Source of the DNA: Bacillus atrophaeus
Lineage (GTDB): Bacteria; Bacillota; Bacilli; Bacillales; Bacillaceae
Reading direction: 5' to 3'
Length of the DNA stretch: 64,000 nt
Assembly (NCBI RefSeq): GCF_001584335.1
Contig: NZ_LSBB01000023.1
Coordinates: 124,001-188,000 of the forward strand
Under the pieces are notes generated by a model. It saw only the letters and a list, made by a program, of their open reading frames with translations, ran no database searches and was not told the DNA's origin. How positions within the stretch are numbered: the stretch's first letter is position 1; every line of letters starts with the position of its first letter. Of this stretch, positions 37,451-45,217 are shown one piece after another. A program made the position numbers and the translations under genes.

Positions 37451-38518
37451 TTAACTCAGCTCATTCGGGTAAACCATTACTTTTAAACACTCGTTCTTAA
37501 ACTGAAGGGCCCGTTCCATCGCTTCTTGCGTTTGCGTCAACGAATATCGATCCGTCACAAGATGCTCAGTGTCTACAATACCGGAAGCGAGGAATTCAAT
37601 TCCCTTTGGGTACGTATTGGCATAACGGAAGATGCCGTATATATCAATCTCATTGTCTGCGATAAACGGCACATTAAGCGGTATTTCATTTTGTGCAGGC
37701 AGACCGACAATCGCAAGTTTTCCGCCGCGGCGCACAGAAGCCAGTGCAGATTGCAGTGCTGCAGGATTCCCTGCTGTCTCCCAAGCAACGTCAACGCCTC
37801 TATCATCCGTAATGTTTTTAATTTCTTCAAGAGCGTCCTGTTCACGGATATTGATGGCGTGAGTCGCTCCCAGTTTTTTTGCGGCATTTAATCGCAGCGG
37901 CTCTAAGTCGGTTACGATGATAGTGCCCGCTCCAAACGCTTTAGCTGCTGCGACAGCCATTAACCCCACAGGGCCCATTCCCATAATCGCAATTGTTGAT
38001 CCAGGCTGAAGCTTCGTTCTCATCGCTGCATGAATACCGACAGAAAACGGTTCGATCAAGGCAGCATCCTCGTAGGAAAGTGAATCTGGAATTGCAAAAA
38101 CAAAGTCCTGCCGTATTTTTATATATTGCACAAACGCGCCGTCTACTGGCGGCGTTGCTAAAAATTGCACATCCGGACAAAGGTTATAACGGCCTTCTTT
38201 GCACGCGTCACAGCGTCCGCACGTGACACCTGGTTCAACAGCAACGCGGTCGCCGACTTTAAATTGATCAACAGACGAGCCGACAGCCGCGATTTCTCCT
38301 GCACATTCATGGCCGAGGATAAATGGCTTTTCCACCACATAGTTGCCTATTCTTCCATTTGTATAGTAATGCAGATCCGATCCGCAAATACCGACAGCCA
38401 TGACCTTAATCAACACTTCATCATGACTGATTTCAGGTACAGGCAGTGTTTCTATTTTGATTTCTCTTGTGTTGTGCATAACAGCTGCTTTCATGGTTTT
38501 AGGTACTGTTTGAGTCAT
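37451..38518 (-). CDS. gutB: Sorbitol dehydrogenase GutB
   Basis: Zinc-dependent medium-chain dehydrogenase oxidising glucitol to fructose, 355 residues. The catalytic zinc site is GICGSDLHYYTNGRIG and GHECAGEI; the structural zinc loop CGRCDACKEGRYNLC is present near residue 105; the NAD Rossmann motif is GMGPVGLMAVAAAKAFGAG. It is the first gene of the glucitol operon, divergent from its activator gutR. Confidence 0.95.
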   Translation of the reverse strand: MTQTVPKTMKAAVMHNTREIKIETLPVPEISHDEVLIKVMAVGICGSDLHYYTNGRIGNYVVEKPFILGHECAGEIAAVGSSVDQFKVGDRVAVEPGVTCGRCDACKEGRYNLCPDVQFLATPPVDGAFVQYIKIRQDFVFAIPDSLSYEDAALIEPFSVGIHAAMRTKLQPGSTIAIMGMGPVGLMAVAAAKAFGAGTIIVTDLEPLRLNAAKKLGATHAINIREQDALEEIKNITDDRGVDVAWETAGNPAALQSALASVRRGGKLAIVGLPAQNEIPLNVPFIADNEIDIYGIFRYANTYPKGIEFLASGIVDTEHLVTDRYSLTQTQEAMERALQFKNECLKVMVYPNELS

Positions 38519-38644
38519 TTCGGCAAATTCCTTTCTTTATGAACACTTCTAACGGCATATGGCCGCTTCATCAAGAAATGTAAGTGCATACATTTTTGCA
38601 TTGTCTGTTACTGCCCCCATTTTATCTGCTTTTCAAAACATTCA

Positions 38645-38661
38645 ACAGCTTTTCATGCTGT
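38645..38661. promoter_or_regulatory. Inverted repeat in the gutB-gutR spacer
   Basis: ACAGC-TTTTCAT-GCTGT lies about 130 bases upstream of gutB and 90 upstream of gutR. GutR is known to bind an inverted repeat upstream of gutB; I propose this one by position only. Confidence 0.45.
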
Positions 38662-38751
38662 ATAAAAGGACAGCCGCACTGTACTTTTTGATTTTTCATA
38701 TACAAAACAAGCAGGATTGATAAAATAGTACTAATAGGAGGTGCAGGTTTT

Positions 38752-41256
38752 ATGGCTGAACTTGAAGATCAAAAACAATTTGCGGAACTGCTGGCACCGG
38801 GCGTCAAGTCATTAAAACTTCATCCTGATTATAAGATCAGAAGGAAAAAGAATGAAAAAACAGGACAGTCTTATTTAGATAACATTTCACACCAGTTGGG
38901 AGTCTCTCCTAACACGATTAAAAGCTGGATCGGACAGATGGGTGTGAATTATATTCCCGGAAGAATTGACGATGGAAAACTGTTCGGGATGATCTGGATC
39001 ATTCTTGAAAAAACCGACATGAATATAGAGTGGTTTACTGGCCTGCTTGAAACCACAACCATACCTGTCATTAAACCTGCATTGCCTGTTTGGGCGGCAT
39101 CTTGCCTTAAAAAAGCAAAAACGTTAAGAAAAGACGGATCATTCGGTTCACCGCTTGATGAAGATATTGAAAAAGTAGTGAAACGTTTATTTCCTGATGT
39201 TCCCGACCATAAAACGAATGCGCTTACAGAACAGATGACTTTGACACACAACTTACCGTCACGCTGGTCGGGTCACTTTATAGGACGGAGTTTTGACATC
39301 GAGGCGATACGGCAATGGATGATTTCCGCATCACCTGTCTGTTTAATTACCGGATGGGCAGGCATGGGAAAAACGACTACTGCTCTTGAAGCAGCCTATT
39401 CCTGTATCGGCGATTCCTCAGATTGGCCGGCATTCAACAGCATCATCTGGCTCAGTGCTGATTGGAAAGGATTAAGCTTTAGTGATTTTTTAAATACGAT
39501 TGCCTATCAGCTCGGACGGACAGAACAAATTGATAAGTCAATCAATGAAAAACGGTTTGTCGTCCGCAATGCATTAGCCAATTACACCAGGGAAGAACCA
39601 GTATTACTTATCGTTGACAGCGCTGATACCGCAGAAAGCGACATTCTCGAATTCATCACCAGCCTGCCCCAAGGTGTGAAAATCCTCCTTACAGCTCGGG
39701 AGAACTTGAAGCAAACATTCAGAGAAGGCTTTGGAGAAATGGTGACCATTCAACTGAGCGGACTTGAAGTAACGGATGCCCTGGAGTATTTTCATCAAGA
39801 AGTGCACCGCTGCTTGCAAATATGCAACGATCAAACTAAACAAGCAAAGTTAGCGCAGCTGCTGGAACTATCTCCAGAACTGAAGAGCGAGTTCATTTCA
39901 GCGACTGCCGGAAACCCGAAAGCCATGGCACTCAGCATCGCCTATATGTCAGACGATGACATTCCCGCTCAGCAGCTGATTCATGAGCTCGGAAAAGCAG
40001 GCTACTCACTATTAGATCTGTTTGATTTTCTATTTGGGCGCACATGGCACAGATGCAATGAAGACACCCGGAAACTATGGCAGGTGCTATGCTTTTTCAG
40101 CAAGCCGCCAGATGAAAAAAGTCTGGCGGCAGCAGCTGGATTAGACGCTCGCCGTTTTCATTACGCTGTTGAACAAATGCGGTCATACGCTTTGATTCAG
40201 CCGGAACGAAGCAAAGGAAGAACACAGTACTTAGTGCATCAAACCGTTGTCGCATACGGAGAACAGCACTTGTCCGAAAAACAGGACTTTGAAAATGAGG
40301 CGCGCAGGCGGTGGGCCCAATATTATATTCGTTACCTAGAGACCCATTTAAAAAGAGAACAGCCAATTTCAATCTATTGGAGTTATCTCCTGGGACGTGA
40401 TTTGGATCAAATAAAGAAAGAATGGCCGAACATCCTCAAGGTGATCAAGTGGTCAAGCGAAACCGGGCAAAAGGAAATATTAATTGAGCAGATCACCCGC
40501 ATCAGTCACTTTCTCAGCAGAATCAACCTGCCGCTCCGTATCGAATACGGATGTAAAGCAGCTGAGTACGCCAATCAATTGGGCAAATACACACTTGAAG
40601 CTTTCTTTCGAATGGACACAGCAGGCTGGGCACTCATGGAAGTCAATGATTTAGACGGGGCTCTTCAGCAAATAGAAGCCGGTCTAAAGATTCTGGAACA
40701 ATCAGACTCGGCAGATCACGACGTTCACGATCTAAAGGTTTGGGGACTCGCACTGCAATCTAGGCTGTTTTTAAAAGCTGGACATCATGAAAAAGCAGAA
40801 GCCATTTTAAACGAAATCAAAGATCAACCGATTTCCCCTGCGATTCAACACAGAGTTCTATTGGTTCGCGGAGATCTGAGCTTTGTGAAAGGTCATAATG
40901 AAGAAGCCATTCAATTATACGAAGCGGCAAATGAGATCAGCTCCATGTATGGGGGCGAAAAAACGATAGAAGCCTATTTCAATTTGGGTATAGCTTACGT
41001 GAAGTGTGATCTGTTTGAGAAAGCGGAAGAAGCTTTTGAGCAGATGCTTTATGACAAACATAACGCGAATCAGGTTGAGTTGATTTATTATTATTACGGG
41101 ATGGCACAGCTGTTGTACTGTAAAGGAGAGAAGACGAAAGCGATGGAAGCTAATCAGAAGGCGATTCGTTTGATTGATTCGTGGGAGCCTGCGATTGGGA
41201 TTCGAGGAGAGGTGGAACAATTGGGTAAGACGCTTGAAGGAAATGGACGGGCTTGA
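38752..41256 (+). CDS. gutR: Glucitol operon activator GutR
   Basis: An 834-residue STAND-type activator. A helix-turn-helix (YLDNISHQLGVSPNTIKSW, residues 41-59) opens it. A nucleotide-binding domain follows with the Walker A GWAGMGKTTTALEAAY near residue 205 and Walker B PVLLIVDSAD near 283. TPR-like repeats fill the C-terminal third (IQHRVLLVRGDLSFVKGHNEEAIQLYE). It activates gutB on glucitol. The last few codons (LEGNGRA) run into the truncated regulator gene behind it, so its own C-terminus may be slightly altered. Confidence 0.92.
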   Translation: MAELEDQKQFAELLAPGVKSLKLHPDYKIRRKKNEKTGQSYLDNISHQLGVSPNTIKSWIGQMGVNYIPGRIDDGKLFGMIWIILEKTDMNIEWFTGLLETTTIPVIKPALPVWAASCLKKAKTLRKDGSFGSPLDEDIEKVVKRLFPDVPDHKTNALTEQMTLTHNLPSRWSGHFIGRSFDIEAIRQWMISASPVCLITGWAGMGKTTTALEAAYSCIGDSSDWPAFNSIIWLSADWKGLSFSDFLNTIAYQLGRTEQIDKSINEKRFVVRNALANYTREEPVLLIVDSADTAESDILEFITSLPQGVKILLTARENLKQTFREGFGEMVTIQLSGLEVTDALEYFHQEVHRCLQICNDQTKQAKLAQLLELSPELKSEFISATAGNPKAMALSIAYMSDDDIPAQQLIHELGKAGYSLLDLFDFLFGRTWHRCNEDTRKLWQVLCFFSKPPDEKSLAAAAGLDARRFHYAVEQMRSYALIQPERSKGRTQYLVHQTVVAYGEQHLSEKQDFENEARRRWAQYYIRYLETHLKREQPISIYWSYLLGRDLDQIKKEWPNILKVIKWSSETGQKEILIEQITRISHFLSRINLPLRIEYGCKAAEYANQLGKYTLEAFFRMDTAGWALMEVNDLDGALQQIEAGLKILEQSDSADHDVHDLKVWGLALQSRLFLKAGHHEKAEAILNEIKDQPISPAIQHRVLLVRGDLSFVKGHNEEAIQLYEAANEISSMYGGEKTIEAYFNLGIAYVKCDLFEKAEEAFEQMLYDKHNANQVELIYYYYGMAQLLYCKGEKTKAMEANQKAIRLIDSWEPAIGIRGEVEQLGKTLEGNGRA

Positions 41257-41722
41257 GGCTTTACTTGAGATGAAACAACGATGGCCTGATATGAACATTA
41301 TGCTCATGACAACGTTTGAGGATACCTTGCAGGCGGCAACTGCATTGGAGCACGGGGCGGAAGGCTACATGCTGAAGTCGATTCATCCGCGGGAGATGAA
41401 GGAAGCCTTGAAACTTATTTATAACGGTGGAACCTGGATCGACCAATCGGTCGCTACGCGAGTTTTCGAAGAGATAAAGCGTCAACGCGAGCAGTTGGAG
41501 AAGATCGGCTCAAGTAAGGAAAGCTACCCGTACGGGCTTACGAAACGAGAAATGGAGATTCTGGAGCATCTGTCAAACGGCCTGCGCTACAAGTCAATCG
41601 CCGCAAAGCTATTTTTATCGGAGGGAACGGTCCGCAATTACTACTCGAAGCTCTACTCGAAGCTCGACGTCAACAACCGTGAAGAAGCAATAAAAATGGC
41701 GCGAACGGAGAATATTGTGTAG
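41243..41722 (+). pseudogene. Response regulator lacking its N-terminal half
   Basis: The frame from MDGLEALLEMKQRWPDMN reads as the second half of a NarL-type receiver: ML..TTFEDTLQAATALEHGAEGYMLKSIHPREMKEA with the conserved Lys. An intact LuxR-type HTH follows (YGLTKREMEILEHLSNGLRYKSIAAKLFLSEGTVRNYYSKLYSKL). The first 50 or so residues with the acidic pocket and phospho-Asp are missing, replaced by the 3' end of gutR. A free DNA-binding domain might still be made from this ATG, which has GAAGGAA close upstream. It is paralogous to the regulator part of the fusion at 45218-47008. Confidence 0.8.
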
Positions 41723-42107
41723 GAGCAGGAGAACTTTTTCGATATTTCTCTTGTTTTTTTCAAATGCTTCTTCCCCGTAATAATCAAATCGTTTATCAAT
41801 CTTAACAAGTTAAAGTCACATAATAGTAGTTTGAACCATTATAGAAATTTAAACTGTTTTTCAACAAAAAAAGCGCATTAATCCTTCTTGGATCAACACA
41901 CTAGTTAAATTTATAAGCTCCTTATATGTTTTTTTATTTTTAACACGTTTCTTATTAAACCCTTTTTATATGTATCTAAGTCAGAATGTTTAATAGATTA
42001 ACTACAGGAATACCAAAATCAAGTATTGATATCGCATCTTTTTTATAAACATCGTGACTTTATTTCAAAGCTACAAAAAGCCCTCCAGTTAATTTGGAGG
42101 GATTAGC
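41723..42107. other. AT-rich spacer after the truncated regulator
   Basis: No supported gene. A stem CCCTCCAGTTAATTTGGAGGG (42081-42101) lies at the end and overlaps the ribosome-binding site of the small frame at 42108. Confidence 0.4.
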
Positions 42108-42248
42108 ATGCGTTTTTTCCATAATCATATACTAAGTCTTTCTGAATTGATTAAAAATAGAAGAAACTCATTCAAAATGGAGGAATGGAGAAATAACAGC
42201 TGTTATGTTTATGGAAATGTTAGAAGAAAAGTAGCATCTCTCCTATAG
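42108..42248 (+). CDS. Possible 46-residue peptide
   Basis: ATG seven bases after GGAGGG, encoding a basic peptide (MRFFHNHILSLSELIKNRRN...). Its ribosome-binding site lies in a hairpin arm and its 3' end runs into the terminator of the next gene. No family is recognised; it may be chance. Confidence 0.25.
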   Translation: MRFFHNHILSLSELIKNRRNSFKMEEWRNNSCYVYGNVRRKVASLL

Positions 42249-42266
42249 GAAATGCTACTTTTCCTC
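42229..42266 (-). terminator. Terminator of the SLH serine hydrolase gene
   Basis: Near-perfect stem AAAAGTAGCAT/ATGCTACTTTT with T/A-rich flanks on both sides, about 65 bases after the gene. Confidence 0.8.
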
Positions 42267-42328
42267 CTATTGTAAGAATGATGGTACTCCCCTTAAATAT
42301 TTGCTATGATTCATGTTTGGATGAATCC

Positions 42329-44338
42329 TTACTTCTGCTTAATAGGCAAAGCATGATAACCAAAAGCCAAATCGAGTAAGGCACTCGCTTCTTGACGTAG
42401 TAACAGATCCTTCGGACGGAAGGTAAAGGATCCGTCGGCGTGGATGGTAGTATCAGGGTCTACGATTCCTTGTGAGGCAAGTGCTTGAATGGCTTGGACC
42501 GCCCAGTCATCCGCAGCATCAAGCAATTTTACTTGATTGGCTTGTTCAGGCTGAATCTGCTTTAAGTTTTGAATCATGGTTGCTGCGACTTGTCTGGTAA
42601 TCGGAGTCGCACGGTCATATCCTGGTATACCAGTTATAAATTGCTTCTTGGCCTCTTTGGAGTCATCTGGGAAATTGCTCCATCCATGTGCAAGCAACAA
42701 GGCATCAGCAAATTCTCCTTGTGTCATGGTGCCCATCGGATCGAATAGATTGCCTGCTTTAGCATCCATGATGTTTAAAGCATGAAGATTGTCGATGTGG
42801 CTTCTATAATTACTCTTTTGCGGGATATCAGCAAAGGGCGGTTTGATGTTGATCTTCTGGGAGTGAGCGGTAAAGCCTACCCCTTTAGGGTTGGTGTAAT
42901 AAAAATATGCGATTTCTCCAGCCGTATTTTTTTTGAAAGCAACCTTATTTCCTTCCGAATCCTCAAACAACAACGGATGAATCATTTTGAGGAAATGTTT
43001 TCCGGTTTTTTCATCCTCCATGACCAGCGCCCCTTTTTCATAGGTAAAGTGGGTACGAATGGCAAATAACCGTGTGTTTTGGTACAAGCCCAAGTATTTT
43101 TGAGCTTCTTTTCCCTCTAAAGGGAGATTAATTGGTTTCTCCACCTTGTGAGCAGGAAAGTAGTGATCCATAAACTCTTCATACACGTCTTTACTCATCA
43201 TAGTGGCATCATTATTGTAAGACATGAAAAATGCGGTTTTCTGTTCAGGAACCAAAACCATCAAAGAAGAATGTCCCGGCATATTCCCTCCCTTTAATGC
43301 CACGTGTTGACCATTAGCAAGATCATTGAAATACGTTTCAAATCCAACTGTCGCAATAGGAATCGTCTTATCTGCGAAAACTTGGTAGTCATGCATCATA
43401 TCCATGCTTCTTTTACTTACGATTTCTTTACCTCCAAACTTTCCATTCTGTAGCTGCATAATCATGTACTTTGACATGTCTTCTCCAGTGGACAAAATGC
43501 TTCCTTGTGGTGCATCTGTTAGACCATGCCCACTTGTTGGAATAGAATCGCCAGTGGGACCGTAATGTGTAGCCATTCTCTTGAGAAGATCAGGCGTAAA
43601 ACGTACACTTGTAGACTTCATGCCTAATGGTTTGAAAATACTCTTTTCCATATATCGTGAGAAAGATGAGCCCGTAACATTCTCCACTGCATATCCTGCG
43701 AGTGCAAATGCGAAGTTGTCATACGTATAAGCTTCACCGGGCGGCCGTACCACCGTCGGCATATGTTTAGAGAAAAACTCCTTCATCGGGATATCTTGAT
43801 TAACGTATTCTGGTCCGGTTATTGTAGTGATATCGGGAAAATCCACGCCGCTGGTATAGGTCAGCATATCAAACAGGGTGAGGGGTTTTCCTGTTTTATT
43901 GGGTATTTTCAATCCACCGAGATATTGTTGTACATCTTGATCTAGTTTAAGCTTTCCTTTATCGACTTGTTGCATCACGGCCAAGGCAGTAAAAGTTTTC
44001 GAGACTGAAGCAATTTGGAAGACCGTTTCCTTATTCACGGGAATCTTCTTTTCTTTATCTGCATAACCGTACCCTTTATTGATGACGACCTTTCCATCAT
44101 GGACGACGACAAAACTTGAACCGTTTACATTGTACTCCTTCATTTTTTCCTCAAATAACGGATCAGCAAAAGATTCTATTTCTTTTGCATTATTGGGAGC
44201 TTTCGTCATTTGGACATCGGGCGTGGATGTCGATGGTTTTGATTCTCCAACTTCTAATGATTGTGGGGAACACGCAGAAATCATGCTAGTAGAAGTGAGA
44301 AGGATTGCGAGACTGAGTGTATTGATTGCTTTTTTCAT
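42329..44338 (-). CDS. Lipoprotein serine hydrolase with S-layer homology domains
   Basis: A 669-residue exported protein. Residues 1-23 form a lipoprotein signal (ILLTSTSMISAC, lipid-attached Cys23), then a Ser/Thr/Pro linker. A beta-lactamase/PBP4*-type domain covers about 55-400: SxxK at S111-VS-K114, Tyr-x-Asn as Y206-D-N208, and a third box around MPGHSSL. A lipocalin-like spacer follows, then SLH-like repeats from about 510 (IDNLHALNIMDAKAGNLFDPMGTMTQGEFADALLLAHGW; ASQGIVDP...FRPKDLLLRQEASALLDLAFGY). It probably acts on D-amino-acid peptides at the wall, or is a non-hydrolysing binder. It is divergent from the sensor-kinase pair. I know no close B. subtilis 168 counterpart here. Confidence 0.85.
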   Translation of the reverse strand: MKKAINTLSLAILLTSTSMISACSPQSLEVGESKPSTSTPDVQMTKAPNNAKEIESFADPLFEEKMKEYNVNGSSFVVVHDGKVVINKGYGYADKEKKIPVNKETVFQIASVSKTFTALAVMQQVDKGKLKLDQDVQQYLGGLKIPNKTGKPLTLFDMLTYTSGVDFPDITTITGPEYVNQDIPMKEFFSKHMPTVVRPPGEAYTYDNFAFALAGYAVENVTGSSFSRYMEKSIFKPLGMKSTSVRFTPDLLKRMATHYGPTGDSIPTSGHGLTDAPQGSILSTGEDMSKYMIMQLQNGKFGGKEIVSKRSMDMMHDYQVFADKTIPIATVGFETYFNDLANGQHVALKGGNMPGHSSLMVLVPEQKTAFFMSYNNDATMMSKDVYEEFMDHYFPAHKVEKPINLPLEGKEAQKYLGLYQNTRLFAIRTHFTYEKGALVMEDEKTGKHFLKMIHPLLFEDSEGNKVAFKKNTAGEIAYFYYTNPKGVGFTAHSQKINIKPPFADIPQKSNYRSHIDNLHALNIMDAKAGNLFDPMGTMTQGEFADALLLAHGWSNFPDDSKEAKKQFITGIPGYDRATPITRQVAATMIQNLKQIQPEQANQVKLLDAADDWAVQAIQALASQGIVDPDTTIHADGSFTFRPKDLLLRQEASALLDLAFGYHALPIKQK

Positions 44339-44460
44339 TTTCGGACTCTCCTTTGTTTGACTTAAAATTTCTTGTCAGCACAACGAGTAGTCAGCTCGTC
44401 AGTGTATAAACCGAGTGTAGCAATCGGAAAGTCATAGTAGCTAGTGACCTTTCGTCATTT

Positions 44461-44527
44461 TCATGCATGACATAAAAAATAGAGCGTAGTACGGATAGTT
44501 TTATAGTCATGACCTATAAATCATGAC
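44461..44527. promoter_or_regulatory. Cluster of TCATGA palindromes
   Basis: TCATGCATGA (44461-44470), GTCATGAC (44506-44513) and TCATGAC (44521-44527) recur in the 284-bp spacer between the hydrolase gene and the sensor gene. The first two are perfect palindromes. Their position between divergent genes makes them candidate sites for the LuxR-type domain of the linked regulator. Confidence 0.5.
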
Positions 44528-44622
44528 ACTTTGACACTACCGTATGTGACAGGCGAAAAGTTAGAATCGAAGAGCGGCTCATAACGTATTAGTAAAGAAA
44601 AGAAAAAGGAGGAGAAACTCTA

Positions 44623-45213
44623 ATGACGAAAGAAGCAGTTCAAAAAAGTTTGCAAGATTTCTACTTTTTGTTGTTTACCTTCGGATCTGGATTGTTTTAC
44701 TTTTGCTTCTATTTGGCCAGCATTACATTTGCACTCGTGATGACAGTTATCTTCGTAGGTATTCCCTTGTTAGCGAGTGTGTTGCGGACAACTCACACGT
44801 TTGTCCAGTATGAACGTATTCAGACGAAGGTTTATACGGATATATCGATAGAGCCAATCCTACCAAGGACAAAAAGTGGAGGGGATAAATGGATTGAAGC
44901 GAAAGAAGCAATTCTTAATAGTAACAATTGGAGGGCTATTTTTTGGCTCATGCAGAAGTTTCTTATTGGGGTAATTAGCCTCATATGTGCCGTTATATTG
45001 TATGTAGCTCCGCTTGTATTTATCGTTACACCGTTACTTTTTCAATATCTTGAGATATATTTATTAGGAATAACTGTGGATTCATGGAAGGAATCTATAT
45101 GTGTCATGATCGCTGGGGGTATTCTCTCTTGGATACGTACTTGTATTGGAAACAGTTTAGTTCAAATGATTGGAAAGTACACGATTTCCATGTTCAAAGC
45201 TATTAAGGGGTGA
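44623..45213 (+). CDS. Free-standing membrane sensor-domain protein
   Basis: A 196-residue protein with paired membrane segments at about residues 15-45 and 108-145 plus a weaker one near 158-175. The arrangement, with FCFYLASITFALVMTVIFVGIPLLA early and a cytosolic/outer stretch between, resembles the putative sensor domain often fused to the N-terminus of histidine kinases (PF13796-like, by pattern). Here it is a separate gene. Ribosome-binding site AAGGAGGAG. It ends five bases before the kinase gene starts, so the two are co-translated. Confidence 0.75.
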   Translation: MTKEAVQKSLQDFYFLLFTFGSGLFYFCFYLASITFALVMTVIFVGIPLLASVLRTTHTFVQYERIQTKVYTDISIEPILPRTKSGGDKWIEAKEAILNSNNWRAIFWLMQKFLIGVISLICAVILYVAPLVFIVTPLLFQYLEIYLLGITVDSWKESICVMIAGGILSWIRTCIGNSLVQMIGKYTISMFKAIKG

Positions 45214-45217
45214 TAAT

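Noticed and set aside
45170-45217. ATG start for the kinase fusion at 45170
   Set aside because: The extra 16 codons lie inside the sensor gene and lack a ribosome-binding site; TTG at 45218 has AAGGGG and the expected spacing.
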